Positions 41,073-50,127 of a stretch of DNA of 64,000 nucleotides are shown here, one piece after another. The position numbers were made by a program, and so were the translations under genes. The DNA lies in NCBI RefSeq assembly GCF_030866805.1, contig NZ_CP133019.1:620001-684000 (forward strand), written 5' to 3'. The stretch is from Microbacterium terrisoli. GTDB taxonomy: Bacteria; Actinomycetota; Actinomycetes; Actinomycetales; Microbacteriaceae. The stretch's first letter is position 1, and every line of letters starts with the position of its first letter. The notes beneath the pieces were generated by a model, which worked only from the letters and a program-made list of their open reading frames with translations, was not told the DNA's origin and did no database searches.

Positions 41073-41690
41073 GTGGATGCTGTGAGAGCTGTACCCGTCA
41101 TCGATCTCTCGAAGGCGCCGGGTGCGCGGGTTGCGTGGGATCGTCCCGGGTGGATCGTGTACTTGTGGTCCGTGTGTGAGTTGCTATTTCTCACTAACCC
41201 CTGGCAAGTTAGTTCATCGCTTCGGGTCGCTGTGCTGCGAGCCTTTGGAGCAGATATCGGACGCGGCGTAGTTTTTCGCCCACGCACGCGTGTCAAGTTT
41301 CCGTGGAAGCTGCACATTGGTGATAATTCGTGGATCGGCGAGGGCGTGTGGTTCCATAACCAGGAACATGTCTATGTCGGTCATGACGTTGTGATATCTC
41401 AGGAAACGTTTCTGACGACCGGAAGTCACGCACATCGTCGCGATATGGCGCTAATTACACGTCCGATTCACATTGACAACGGTGCATGGATCACTTCGCG
41501 TTGCATGGTTCTTGGCGGCGCGACGGTGGGGCGTTCTGCATTGGCTCACCCAATGACGGTGCTGTCGGGAACCATCGCAGCGAATACGATCGTGGCTGGA
41601 CCGCTCTGCGAGCCTATCGGGTTGCGCTTCACTGACGGCAATAATGGCGCGGACGCCCGCGCCCACAGGCGTTCAGGCCCGAACGCATGA
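41073..41690 (+). CDS. WcaF-like left-handed-beta-helix acetyltransferase
   Basis: A 205-residue hexapeptide-repeat acetyltransferase of the colanic-acid WcaF type: DLSKAPGARVAWDRPGW near the start, then WQVSSSLRVAVLRAFGADIGRGVVFRPRTRVKFPWKLHIGD, HNQEHVYVGHDVVISQETFLTTGSH and IDNGAWITSRCMVLGGATVG. GTG 41073 is preferred because GAAGGAGA lies about nine bases upstream; ATG 41043 is in frame but has no Shine-Dalgarno and almost abuts the divergent GT4 start. It likely O-acetylates a sugar of the repeat unit. It overlaps the next gene by four bases. Confidence 0.86.
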   Translation: MDAVRAVPVIDLSKAPGARVAWDRPGWIVYLWSVCELLFLTNPWQVSSSLRVAVLRAFGADIGRGVVFRPRTRVKFPWKLHIGDNSWIGEGVWFHNQEHVYVGHDVVISQETFLTTGSHAHRRDMALITRPIHIDNGAWITSRCMVLGGATVGRSALAHPMTVLSGTIAANTIVAGPLCEPIGLRFTDGNNGADARAHRRSGPNA

Positions 41691-42799
41691 AGGTAGCTCG
41701 GATCGTCGCGCTACGCAGTGCGTCGGGGGTGTATGGCGGCCCTGCCGATACGGCACTCAATCAATCCAGGCTTGTTGTCGAGGCCGGGCACGAGGTCGCC
41801 CTTGTCTCCGGAGCGTTGAAGGGCGATGCGCCGACTGATGAATGCGCCACCGGATTGCGTCCGGTGATGGCTGTTGCGCGAGTGTGGTTTCCGAGGATTG
41901 GGCTGGCTAGCCTCGCGTCCTGGAAACTCGTGCGGACCATCTGGGCCGAAGTCAGAGTCGCGGACATCGTACATGTGTCATACGCACGGGAGTTCGTGCC
42001 GCTTTGGGCATCTATGGCGAGCCTCATTACGCGGACGCCGCTGGTTCTGCAGCCACATGGCATGCTGACGGCGCGCAGAGGCTTCCGACAACGGGCACTC
42101 GACTTCGTCACGAAACCGCTCTTCCGCAGGGCCGCAGCAGTGATCGCCCTAACAAAGGTTGAGTCTGCGCGGTTGAGCGAATGGTGTGGACCGCACACAC
42201 CGCCAATCGTTGAGATCGGGAACCCAGTATTGCGAGCCGCATCGGACCCAGCGAAGAATCGTGCGAGAGAGGCGATCTTTCTTGCGCGTCTCGAGCCTCG
42301 GAAGCGGGTGCTCGACTTCGCTCGAGCAGCCGAGATCCTTCGGGCGCGCGGTAGCGATGTGGACTTTCGGATCGTGGGACCGGATCAAGGCGACCTTAAG
42401 ACGGTCGAGCCGTTGATCCATCGCTTAAGCAGCCTCAGCTATGAAGGTGCAATCCCGGCTGCGCAGGTCCCCATCCGACTGGCGCGCAGCGGTGTATTCG
42501 TCCTCCCGTCATGGGAGGAACCATGGGGCAACGTTCTAGTCTCTGCCATCCAGATCGGGTTGCCGGTGGTCGTGACCGAATCGGCGGCCCTGTCAGAAAC
42601 AATTTGCAAATATGGAGCAGGCATAATTGTCGCAGATCGCTCCCCTGACGCGATTGCGGACGCGGTGGAGGAGCTAATGACCGACGAGTCTCGCTACCAA
42701 CGAGCTGAGTTTGGGGCGAGGGCCATGAGGGATGAGTTTCTATCCAATGACCGGATAGCGGATCGAATTCTGAAGACGTATGAGCTAGCGAGCAACTGA
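41687..42799 (+). CDS. GT4 family glycosyltransferase
   Basis: A 370-residue glycosyltransferase with a GT-B fold. N-terminal RSASGVYGGPADTALNQ matches the Gly-rich loop of GT4 enzymes; VLQPHGMLTARRGFRQRALDF is typical of transferases in polysaccharide loci. In the donor domain, LARLEPRKRVLDFARAAEIL and PSWEEPWGNVLVSAIQIGLPVV carry the EX7E-like motif. Donor and acceptor cannot be deduced. Coupled by ATGA overlap to the upstream acetyltransferase. Confidence 0.87.
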   Translation: MKVARIVALRSASGVYGGPADTALNQSRLVVEAGHEVALVSGALKGDAPTDECATGLRPVMAVARVWFPRIGLASLASWKLVRTIWAEVRVADIVHVSYAREFVPLWASMASLITRTPLVLQPHGMLTARRGFRQRALDFVTKPLFRRAAAVIALTKVESARLSEWCGPHTPPIVEIGNPVLRAASDPAKNRAREAIFLARLEPRKRVLDFARAAEILRARGSDVDFRIVGPDQGDLKTVEPLIHRLSSLSYEGAIPAAQVPIRLARSGVFVLPSWEEPWGNVLVSAIQIGLPVVVTESAALSETICKYGAGIIVADRSPDAIADAVEELMTDESRYQRAEFGARAMRDEFLSNDRIADRILKTYELASN

Positions 42800-42811
42800 G
42801 AGATTGTCGCG

Positions 42812-44107
42812 TTGCTGCCCTTTTCAATTAGAGATGTTCTGCTCGCAATCGGTGCGCGGATTGCCACGGCGCCACTGACAGCCGTGGCAGCTATCGCTAC
42901 TACTTACATAGCGATCGCGTACGCCGGTGCCGTGACCTTTGGGTTTATATCCTTGCTCGGCACACTGTTCATGCTCATCCCGTTCTCGGATCTCGGTCTC
43001 GGTGCGGCGGTCGTGAATAGTGTTTCACGTCGCGCGGAAGATGCAGAGCGCGAGGAGATAGCTCTCGACGTCACTAGACGCGCTCTTCGTGCCCTTATTG
43101 TTGTCGGTATTGTGGTTGTGGTCGTTGCTGGCATCCTATCCGCATTCTCTCTATGGCCTTCCTTGCTCGGCATCCCACAGGAATTCGCTGGCGACGCAAA
43201 TCTTGCCGCGTTCGGGGTATTCTGCTGTGTTGGAGCTGGAATCCCGTTTGGGCTTGGCCAGCGGTTACTTGTTGCCGACAATAGGACGCACCTTTCTACG
43301 CTGATCTCGGCAATTACCTCAATTGTGTCAGTCGGGTTCACTTCCGCTATTGCGCTCGTCGCGGGACCGGCACTGCTGATGGCCATCGCGACCCCCGCGG
43401 GCATCCTCGTGGCAGGCATCATCGCGACGTTCGTTGCCCGCAAGCGGCTTGGCTGGACGTGGCGTCAACTTTTTGCAGGGCCCCCAACTCGTCAAACCCT
43501 GACTGAGAGTCTTTGGAAGCCAGCCGTTCCAATGCTGATCGTCATGATTGGCGCGCCGCTTGCCCTTCAATCGCATCGTTTGATCCTCGCGCATGTTGGT
43601 TCTTCGGCTGAACTCTCGGAATACGCCGTTGCAGCACAGTTTTACGTCCCAGCTCTGTCGATCGTGACGACTGGTGCTTTGGCGTTATGGCCGCAATTCG
43701 CACGCGGGCGGGGCCAACAAGGTCGCAATTGGGGAGTAAGTCTTCTATTAATGGCTCTGTTCGGTATTCTGGGCGGGGTGGCATTAGCTCTCCTTCTCGC
43801 ACCTGTATCGCTGCTCGTCAGTGGAGGTCGCGTGATCGTTGGATTTCCGCTCGCGATCAGCTTCGCGATACTTCTGCTTGTGATGAGCCTGCATCAGCCA
43901 TCAGCGATGCTCTTGACGTCAACGAGGGGTCTCTGGTTTCAAGCTGTATGCATGGTGGCCTTGGCGGCCACATCCATTCCTCTCGGGGTACTGACTACTC
44001 CTCTTCTTGGAGCGGTGGGTCCGGTTGCATCGACGGCGGCGGCCGTGGCGATCACCACACTCATCCCGTGCATCATGTATGCCCGATGTGTAGTCCTTCG
44101 GGGCTGA
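42812..44107 (+). CDS. wzx: Polysaccharide flippase (Wzx-like)
   Basis: A 431-residue integral membrane protein with 12 or so predicted helices, of the MOP exporter type: early segment AVTFGFISLLGTLFMLIPFSDLGLGAAVVNSVSRR is characteristic of Wzx proteins. It would flip the undecaprenyl-linked repeat unit across the membrane. It starts with TTG at 42812, 12 bases after the glycosyltransferase; the Shine-Dalgarno is weak. Base composition is lower in GC than the ribosomal genes. A decayed transposase lies directly downstream. Confidence 0.86.
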   Translation: MLPFSIRDVLLAIGARIATAPLTAVAAIATTYIAIAYAGAVTFGFISLLGTLFMLIPFSDLGLGAAVVNSVSRRAEDAEREEIALDVTRRALRALIVVGIVVVVVAGILSAFSLWPSLLGIPQEFAGDANLAAFGVFCCVGAGIPFGLGQRLLVADNRTHLSTLISAITSIVSVGFTSAIALVAGPALLMAIATPAGILVAGIIATFVARKRLGWTWRQLFAGPPTRQTLTESLWKPAVPMLIVMIGAPLALQSHRLILAHVGSSAELSEYAVAAQFYVPALSIVTTGALALWPQFARGRGQQGRNWGVSLLLMALFGILGGVALALLLAPVSLLVSGGRVIVGFPLAISFAILLLVMSLHQPSAMLLTSTRGLWFQAVCMVALAATSIPLGVLTTPLLGAVGPVASTAAAVAITTLIPCIMYARCVVLRG

Positions 44108-44214
44108 GTTGGTAGTCTCGATGACGCTCGGGACTGTTAGGAAAGGGGGATCTGGGACTGGTCTGACCGAAAGGAACCGCAACGAGTCAGACCATCGAAG
44201 ATGATCGATCTTGT

Positions 44215-44505
44215 GATGGGAGAGATCATCTTGGTGAAGTTTCGCAACGTGCAGGTGCGCAACAAGTCGTTTTACGTCGCAATCGGCGTCACCACCGCTG
44301 GGGAATAGGAGATCCTCGGCATCTGGGCCAGCGAAGGCGGAGAAGATGCTGAGTTCTGGCTCGGGGTGCTCAGGAGATCAAGAATCGCGGCGTTGAGCAC
44401 CTGTGCATCGTAGTGTGCGACAGGCTGAAGGGATTCCCGGATGCGATCAGACACTACGTGGGAGTTCGCGACGGGCAGACGGCAGACGTGCATCGTCCAC
44501 CTGAA
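44215..44505 (+). pseudogene. IS256-family transposase remnant
   Basis: A decayed middle part of an IS256 (mutator-type) transposase. The pieces are VRNKSFYVAIGVTTAGE, then an in-frame TAG, then EILGIWASEGGEDAEFWLGVL, a frameshift, QEIKNRGVEHLCIVVCDRLKGFPDAI (with a catalytic-type Asp in VVCD), another shift, and QTCIVHLNR. Neither N- nor C-terminus nor terminal inverted repeats are recognisable. It cannot make an active enzyme. Confidence 0.8.
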
Positions 44506-44744
44506 TCGCATTGTCGTCCTCGCCGGCGATCTGACAGCCTGGGCGGGTGTGGCTCACCCGCCCGCAGCACGAGGCCCGGCGGTGGGAGCCGAAACGCCTC
44601 CGGCACCGGCTATTCACCATCCCGGCGACCATCGCCCGGCATGGACGGCGGACCCTCCTGCGCCTCTCCAAGCGATCACCATGGGCCACCATCGCGCTGA
44701 CCGCAATCAACACTGCCGGGACCCTGCCCGCGCCCAGCCGCTGA
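44506..44744 (+). pseudogene. IS1380-family transposase C-terminal remnant
   Basis: The sequence joins directly to the IS256 fragment. It reads IVVLAGDLTAW, then after a shift LTRPQHEARRWEPKRLRHRLF, continuing to GRRTLLRLSKRSPWATIAL and a stop at 44742-44744. This matches the C-terminal end of IS1380-type transposases (the RWEPKRLR and GRR.LLRL pattern). It is one insertion sequence broken by, or recombined with, another. The remaining bases to 44927 show no gene. Confidence 0.65.
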
Positions 44745-44927
44745 ACCGTCGCCCCCGGCTGACCGCCACGACCAGGACTCGGAGACCCGCCACCGCAGCG
44801 CAACGCGGCCAACGTCGCACCCTTCTGCAAAAATCAGCAGCACGAGCCCGACAAGAACGTCGAACACGACCCATCACGCCGCCGATGGAAGATCGAGGCT
44901 AATCTGATACGCCCGGCGCGACAGGTT

Positions 44928-46328
44928 GTGCTACATCGTGTATCCAGCGAAGTTCCAGTGGAAAGTTACTACGATAGACGGGTGCAGACAGTGGCGGAGC
45001 GACCAAGGTTGGCGCTCGCGATCCCGGCCGAGCGGTGGTTGCTCGGCATTGTCGTGATGCTGCTCCCCTTGCGAGAACTTTCGCCTGTGCTCCGTAGCGT
45101 TCTCTCGCCTGGAGTGATTCTCTCGGCACCCCTGCTTGTGGTAGCAGTTTCGCGCCTCGGTCGGTACAAGTACGGGTGGATGCTTGGCATCACCTACTTG
45201 GCTGTATTGGTCACTGCACCGCTCCTTTGGATCACGCCGGGTGGGCGTGAAATCCAATGGGGCTACGGTTGGCTCGCGATACTGACGCTCTTCGTCTCTT
45301 TCGTGCATCTCGTTGTACTGCTGTGGGCGCGCGATCGGATTGGGACGCGATTGACACTTGCGCTTTACGCAATCGGCATGATCTGTCAGGTGATTCTGAC
45401 GCTCGACCATACAAACGACAACGCATGGAAGTTTGGGCTTGCGGTTCCGATTACGTTGTTGGGACTCGTGATCGCGTCGCGGGGGCGGCCATTCTGGTCC
45501 GTACTCGTCTTGCTTGCGGTGGCGTACGTGTCGATCCTCTGCGGGTTCCGAAGCTTCGTGGCTTTTGCAATCGTCGCGGTCATCGGGTGGGTGTGGAATG
45601 CGCGGTCAAACTTGCGGTCCGGCTGGAAGCTCGTTGGGTTCGCCGCGGTTGGTGTCCTCGCATACTGGGCGGGCACTCAAGCCGCACTTGCAGGCTGGTT
45701 GGGTGAGCGCAACCGGATTGTCACCGAACAGCAGATCGAGGCTGCCGGTTCGGTTATCGCTGGTGGGCGTGTCGAGTCGACCGCGTCCTTTGCGCTCTTC
45801 GCGGCGAGGCCAATCGGGATAGGACCGGGAGTGTTGCCGCTCCCGAGTGATATCGCGGTTGGCGAGACTGCACTTGTCGGTCGTGGCGTGAACATCGATG
45901 GGCAGTACGTTAACGACTACCTATTTGGTGCAGGCGTGAAACTTCATTCGATCGTCGCTGATCTGTGGGTGAACTACGGTCTCATTGGCCTTGCCCTTGC
46001 GCTGCTGCTCGCCTGGATCACGATTCGCGCATTGGTGCGAGCTCTCTCTGATCGAGCAACACCCATAATCACCTTCTTTCTCATCGTGGTCGTTTTGTGG
46101 GACCTTGCCTTCTCGCCGATCGGCACGAACTTGTGGGAGACAATTCTTGCGCTGGCGATGTTGCTTCCCATGTCATTGACACGGAACGGAATCGACGAGT
46201 CTGTTCCTGCTCCGAACCACATGTCGGCTTCCTTCGATGAGAGTGCAATCAACCAGCACGCGACTGCGACGAAGGTTCAGTTTTCGGTGAACTCTCAACC
46301 ACGTGTGAAGCTGAACGCGGATTACTGA
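44928..46328 (+). CDS. wzy: O-antigen/exopolysaccharide polymerase (Wzy-like)
   Basis: A hydrophobic protein of up to 466 residues with about 11-12 membrane helices and one larger extracytoplasmic loop (GERNRIVTEQQIEAAGSVIAGGRVESTASF through IGPGVLPLPSDIAVGE and HSIVADLWVNYGLIGLALALLL), the layout of Wzy/O-antigen ligase-fold polymerases. It would polymerise flipped repeat units. Start is uncertain: GTG 44928 gives the longest form, while GTG 44982 or 44991 would start nearer the first helix (AERPRLALAIPAERW). The C-terminal 50 residues are polar. GC content is clearly lower than in the core genes. Confidence 0.82.
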   Translation: MLHRVSSEVPVESYYDRRVQTVAERPRLALAIPAERWLLGIVVMLLPLRELSPVLRSVLSPGVILSAPLLVVAVSRLGRYKYGWMLGITYLAVLVTAPLLWITPGGREIQWGYGWLAILTLFVSFVHLVVLLWARDRIGTRLTLALYAIGMICQVILTLDHTNDNAWKFGLAVPITLLGLVIASRGRPFWSVLVLLAVAYVSILCGFRSFVAFAIVAVIGWVWNARSNLRSGWKLVGFAAVGVLAYWAGTQAALAGWLGERNRIVTEQQIEAAGSVIAGGRVESTASFALFAARPIGIGPGVLPLPSDIAVGETALVGRGVNIDGQYVNDYLFGAGVKLHSIVADLWVNYGLIGLALALLLAWITIRALVRALSDRATPIITFFLIVVVLWDLAFSPIGTNLWETILALAMLLPMSLTRNGIDESVPAPNHMSASFDESAINQHATATKVQFSVNSQPRVKLNADY

Positions 46329-46342
46329 TCTAGCATCGCCAT

Positions 46343-46867
46343 ATGCACGTTCTGCCTGTACTGCGAGACAACGTCCAACATCTGAGTCGCGATATGGTGG
46401 GAATCCTGGTCAACAGTCGCCTCTTTCCGCGAGCGCTTCGCTCGCGCGCGTGGCGCTTGATGGGGCACAGGGTGGATCCAAGCGCCTTGGTCAACCCAGA
46501 CGGCTTTCTGGGAGCGCGATCGGGCCTCACCGTCGGAGCTCGGACCTTTCTCAATTACGGTTGCTTCTTTGACCTCGCGGCACCGACGGTTATCGGGGAG
46601 CGCTGCGACATCGGTTATCAGGTGATGTTCGTGACAGCTACCCATGTGGTGGGTGACGCAACTCGTCGCGCGGCCGCTGCTACGTCGGCCCCCATCGTTG
46701 TCGGCGACGGCGTTTGGATTGGTGCTCGTGCCATCATTCTTCCTGGCGTCTCGATCGGTGATGGATGTGTGATAGCGGCAGGCGCCGTCGTCGCACGCGA
46801 CTGTGAGCCTCACGGCTTGTACGGTGGCGTGCCCGCGATGCGGATTCGTTCATATGAGAGCTTGTAA
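46343..46867 (+). CDS. Hexapeptide-repeat acyltransferase
   Basis: A 174-residue left-handed-beta-helix acetyltransferase (maltose/galactoside acetyltransferase-like): hexads in LTVGARTFLNYGCFFDLAAPTVIG, IGYQVMFVTATHVVGDATRR with a catalytic-type His, and IVVGDGVWIGARAIILPGVSIGDGCVIAAGAVV followed by GGVPAMRIRS. Likely O-acetylates a sugar of the polymer. It follows the polymerase by 14 bases, so they are co-transcribed. Confidence 0.86.
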   Translation: MHVLPVLRDNVQHLSRDMVGILVNSRLFPRALRSRAWRLMGHRVDPSALVNPDGFLGARSGLTVGARTFLNYGCFFDLAAPTVIGERCDIGYQVMFVTATHVVGDATRRAAAATSAPIVVGDGVWIGARAIILPGVSIGDGCVIAAGAVVARDCEPHGLYGGVPAMRIRSYESL

Positions 46868-46890
46868 GCGCTTCGCGAAGGAGGGTACTT

Positions 46891-47190
46891 CTATATCCCC
46901 CAGGCGGCGTGAGGGAGCCGGTGTTCGCGGGTGGTGAGCCAGTTGCGGTAGGTCGTCATGAACTGGCGGTTCCGTGTTAGCCCGCGCTCAAGGTAGGAGA
47001 GCTTCTGGATGCTACGTCGAGGACCGTGGCTGCTCGCTGAAGCGTGACCCCTGCCGCCTGTCGTAGCTCTCGCAGCGTCTGCCCACACCAGACGCCGATC
47101 GATGAACTCATCGACCTTCCGACGCTCCCATCCCATCGACGACATGCGACCACAACACAACCGGATCGTCTGCATCGTCCGACCGCCACA
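46891..47190 (-). pseudogene. Frameshifted HTH (XRE-like) gene remnant
   Basis: Two minus-strand pieces in different frames combine into one HTH-like protein: QTLRELRQAAGVTLQRAATVLDVASRS, then after a single-base shift LSYLERGLTRNRQFMTTYRNWL and onward to a stop at 46891-46893. The LSYLERG segment looks like the recognition-helix region of XRE-type regulators. Broken by frameshift; family assignment is moderate. Confidence 0.5.
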
Positions 47191-47244
47191 ACATCCGCTC
47201 GAAACGGATATTGGCCACCGCAAATCTTCCCGCGCCCCCCGCCG

Positions 47245-47523
47245 TCAATGTGGGAGACACGCTCGAGTCAGTGTCTGATACGACCCGGCGTAGACGAGCG
47301 GGTGCAGCTCGTCCTGCAGCGTGATGACCCGTAGGCGCGGGTCCCCAACGAGCCGCGCGGTCGCGTACGCGACGTACGCGTCGAACGCGCCTGTGGTAGT
47401 GCGCTCACGCACCCGGGGTACGCTGTCCGGACAGATACGCCCGGACCGTCTGGCGGTAATGGTCGGTGCGGCGGGCCAGTCGCTGCTCCGGCTCCACTCA
47501 CGTGTGACGCCTGGAGCTAGCAT
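47245..47523 (-). pseudogene. IS21-like transposase (IstA) remnant
   Basis: Minus-strand pieces read HYRQTVRAYLSGQRTPG in one frame and, after a one-base shift, RERTTTGAFDAYVAYATARL and LQDELHPLVYAGSYQTLTR in the next. This resembles the N-terminal HTH/linker of IS21-type IstA transposases. The catalytic domain is missing. The fragment ends three bases from the acetyltransferase gene at 47526. Confidence 0.6.
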
Positions 47524-47525
47524 GG

Positions 47526-48080
47526 CTACCTTCGTCCGATTGAACGTGCTGGTACGCCGGCCACAGTATCATGTGGGAGCACATTGTGCGTTACGACGGC
47601 GTTCGCACCGATCGTCGCATTGTCACCTACGGACACATTTCCGAGAACCTTTGCACCAGTGCCGAGGGTGACGCTGTTGCCGATCAATGGATAGGCTTGC
47701 TTTCCGTAGAAACTTGCATCAGAAGCGCCGATCGTGACCTGTTGAAGTATGGTGCAGTTCTTCCCAATGACAGCTCCTGAGCCTATTACGATGCCGTTGG
47801 CATGTCGAATAAGAAGACCACCGCCGATCTTGCAGCCGGGCAATAGATCCGCCCCCGTCACAGCAAGGTTGACAAGGTAGGCAACCTGTCCCCTCTTTCC
47901 GTGTCCACGGGAGTGAGCCTCGTCAGCAACCCGGAACAGGTAGCAGGCGAGAAAGCCCGGCTGCCGAAACGCGGTAGAGAGCACAATCCGAACTGAAAGT
48001 CTGCGTGCGCCGGGCACATAGCGTCGGAGGTCTTCAAGAAGTCTCGTCTTTCGTACAGACACCTGCACTCCCTCAATCAC
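47526..48080 (-). CDS. Serine O-acetyltransferase-like (CysE-type) acetyltransferase
   Basis: A 184-residue left-handed-beta-helix protein of the CysE/LbH_SAT type: HANGIVIGSGAVIGKNCTILQQVTIGAS, YPLIGNSVTLGTGAKVLGNVSVGDNATIGANAVV and the tail HDTVAGVPARSIGRR. The N-terminal region is shorter than in true CysE. In polysaccharide loci such proteins usually acetylate sugars, so a cysteine-biosynthesis role is doubtful. It starts with GTG at 48080 without a clear Shine-Dalgarno. 48081-48260 shows no gene. Confidence 0.82.
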   Translation of the reverse strand: MIEGVQVSVRKTRLLEDLRRYVPGARRLSVRIVLSTAFRQPGFLACYLFRVADEAHSRGHGKRGQVAYLVNLAVTGADLLPGCKIGGGLLIRHANGIVIGSGAVIGKNCTILQQVTIGASDASFYGKQAYPLIGNSVTLGTGAKVLGNVSVGDNATIGANAVVTHNVLPHDTVAGVPARSIGRR

Positions 48081-48260
48081 AATTTTCCGTCACACTGTGT
48101 CTTGATCATTTGGTCAGCGCCTTGTCGCCTTGAGCGCTAGGAGCTTTGTGGCTGGCGGTCCGACAATAGGCAGGTCTGTGTCACCGTAGGTTGAATGCAT
48201 ATCCCTCCTGTATGACCGCTTACTTATATGACCTCTTCGCACCAGGTGACTCTGGTCCAT

Positions 48261-49046
48261 CTAGCGTCGGCGCATCCGGCCTAGTTGAATTCGCGCGCGT
48301 AACATCAGTTGGCTTAGGTGTACCCACAGCGTATCGAAACTTGAACCAACGTGGCCGAGTTGCATGCGATCCACCCGGCTGCGGTGTTGTCCCTCACCGC
48401 TCGCATGCCACGCTCCGTCGGAGAGGCCGCCGCCAAGATAATTGATGCATACTCGATCAATCGGGAGCGGTTCTGACGTCAGTCCAATACGGAGGATTAG
48501 GTCGAAGTCCCCAGCTGTCCCATATTTCAACGAATGGCCGCCGAGTTCGTGGAATGTCTTCCTTCTGAAGAAGGTCGCTTGGTGGCAATGAGGTTGCAGC
48601 CCGAGAGCGTGTCTCCACCACGTATGGGGAACGGAAGGAATTCTTCTGACTGGAGCATTCCCACCGCCGAGATTGACCGCACGGCAGATCGCCCAGTTAT
48701 GGCGGTTCAGGCGAAGACGATTAGTAATCGCAGCCAAAGACTCTGCATCTGTGAAGGCGTCGCCTGCGTTGAGGAAATGAAGCCATTCGCCTCGGGCGAC
48801 TTCCGCTCCCTTGTTCATGGCGTCGTAGATTCCTGCATCGGGCTCGGAAATGACGTTCGTGAACATTCCAGAATCCTTGGCGATCTTCACTGTGTTATCA
48901 TTCGATTCGCCATCGATGAGAATGACTTCGACGTCAGCTAGGCCCGCCGACTGCTCACGAACGGACTCGATCGTTCGCGGGAGGAAACTTGCGGCATTGT
49001 ATGTCGCGATGATTATTGAAAGTAGGGGGTTATCGTCCCGTGGCAA
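48261..49046 (-). CDS. GT2 family glycosyltransferase
   Basis: A GT-A inverting glycosyltransferase: LSIIIATYNAASFLPRTIESVREQ, VILIDGESNDNTV, ISEPDAGIYDAMNKG (DXD-like acidic motif region) and ARGEWLHFLNAGD. TTG 49046 is taken as start because GGAGA lies seven bases upstream; GTG 49088 is in frame but lacks a Shine-Dalgarno and overlaps the preceding gene by 59 bases. The product is then 261 residues. It overlaps the upstream glycosyltransferase by 17 bases. Confidence 0.85.
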   Translation of the reverse strand: MPRDDNPLLSIIIATYNAASFLPRTIESVREQSAGLADVEVILIDGESNDNTVKIAKDSGMFTNVISEPDAGIYDAMNKGAEVARGEWLHFLNAGDAFTDAESLAAITNRLRLNRHNWAICRAVNLGGGNAPVRRIPSVPHTWWRHALGLQPHCHQATFFRRKTFHELGGHSLKYGTAGDFDLILRIGLTSEPLPIDRVCINYLGGGLSDGAWHASGEGQHRSRVDRMQLGHVGSSFDTLWVHLSQLMLRARIQLGRMRRR

Positions 49047-50115
49047 GAGCGCGTCTCCAGGCGTGGACCGCGAGCGACTGACGATCACTCGGAGTGAAAT
49101 AGTAGGTGGACCATGGGTGCTGAAGGAACCGGCCTAACAGTATGCCGAGATGGGACGGGTCGTCGGCGAGCGCGCTGCTACGGATTGTGCGCTCGAGCGC
49201 AGATGAGCGAAGCGCAAGTGTAGGAACTCCAAGGGTATGAGCCAATATAACGCTTCCACTCTCAGTGACGGAGGTGTATGGCGCGAGCATGACCGCGCAT
49301 GAGGAGAGTGCGTCCTGGAGTTCATGATCAGTAGGAGGCGCAGAAAATGGCTGAACAATCGTCACGTCGGCCCTTTGTAATTCTTCGGCGCACAGTTCCG
49401 GTATTCGATCGGGGCCCAAGACGATGCAGTCCCAGCCCCCGTTTGAGCTTGCGCTGACCGACGGGAGATTCGCTATGCCCTTGTCGGGACGAAGGGAGCC
49501 GAGGATCGCGACCCGTGGGCGTGACAATGCTTGGTTAAGTGACGTACCTGCGATCGGACTCTGTGGATGTGAGTTTGCGGGAGTAGATTGGGTAGTCTGG
49601 CGACCCGCACCCGTTGTGACATAGTACGACGGGTGCGGTGTGACGATCACCCGTCGTGGAGTATGTGAGAGCTTGAGCGCGAGTTCCTCGGAATGGACGC
49701 ATACGATTGCTCGGCGTGCCAACATTCGCTCGCCCGCGCCGCCGAAGCCAGGCCGTCGTCGGATATTCGGAGGATTGTGGTAGATGAAGAATGTTGGATA
49801 CCCAAACGCGGCACGTATGTAGAAGACAAATGCATCGAAGACATCGCGTGTCCATACAATAACGAGCGGCCGTCGGCCGGATGACCGCCAAGCTCTGAAT
49901 GGCGCGAGTAAGCGCCGCACTAGCTTGGTGACTAGACCATCCCGGCTACCCGCGAGGACTCTCACGTAGCTGACACGTTGCACCGGGACGGTCGTGCGGT
50001 CGGCGGGTAGCACTAAGGAGACGTTCTCTGCAGCCGCGTCGACGAGTGTGGCTGCAAGCTCTATCCCATACGGGTTTAAGTGGTTCGGATCGTATATTGT
50101 CAGAGTGTGGGACAT
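49030..50115 (-). CDS. GT4-like glycosyltransferase
   Basis: A 361-residue protein with a GT-B-like pattern: MSHTLTIYDPNHLNPYGIELA, then VWTRDVFDAFVFYIRAAFGYPTFFIYHNPP, and in the C-terminal half RVAILGSLRPDKGIANLP, VILAHTLGVPTLALRSSALE. The EX7E motif is poorly conserved (VTESGSVILAHTLGVP), so family placement is tentative. It lies directly between an acyltransferase gene (12 bases upstream) and the GT2 gene (overlapping), forming one minus-strand operon. Confidence 0.75.
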   Translation of the reverse strand: MSHTLTIYDPNHLNPYGIELAATLVDAAAENVSLVLPADRTTVPVQRVSYVRVLAGSRDGLVTKLVRRLLAPFRAWRSSGRRPLVIVWTRDVFDAFVFYIRAAFGYPTFFIYHNPPNIRRRPGFGGAGERMLARRAIVCVHSEELALKLSHTPRRVIVTPHPSYYVTTGAGRQTTQSTPANSHPQSPIAGTSLNQALSRPRVAILGSLRPDKGIANLPSVSASSNGGWDCIVLGPDRIPELCAEELQRADVTIVQPFSAPPTDHELQDALSSCAVMLAPYTSVTESGSVILAHTLGVPTLALRSSALERTIRSSALADDPSHLGILLGRFLQHPWSTYYFTPSDRQSLAVHAWRRALATGR

Positions 50116-50127
50116 GTCAAACCCTGA

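Noticed and set aside
47526..48080. Cysteine biosynthesis (CysE) role
   Set aside because: No cysK is adjacent and the gene sits among polysaccharide genes with three other hexapeptide acyltransferases; sugar acetylation is more likely.
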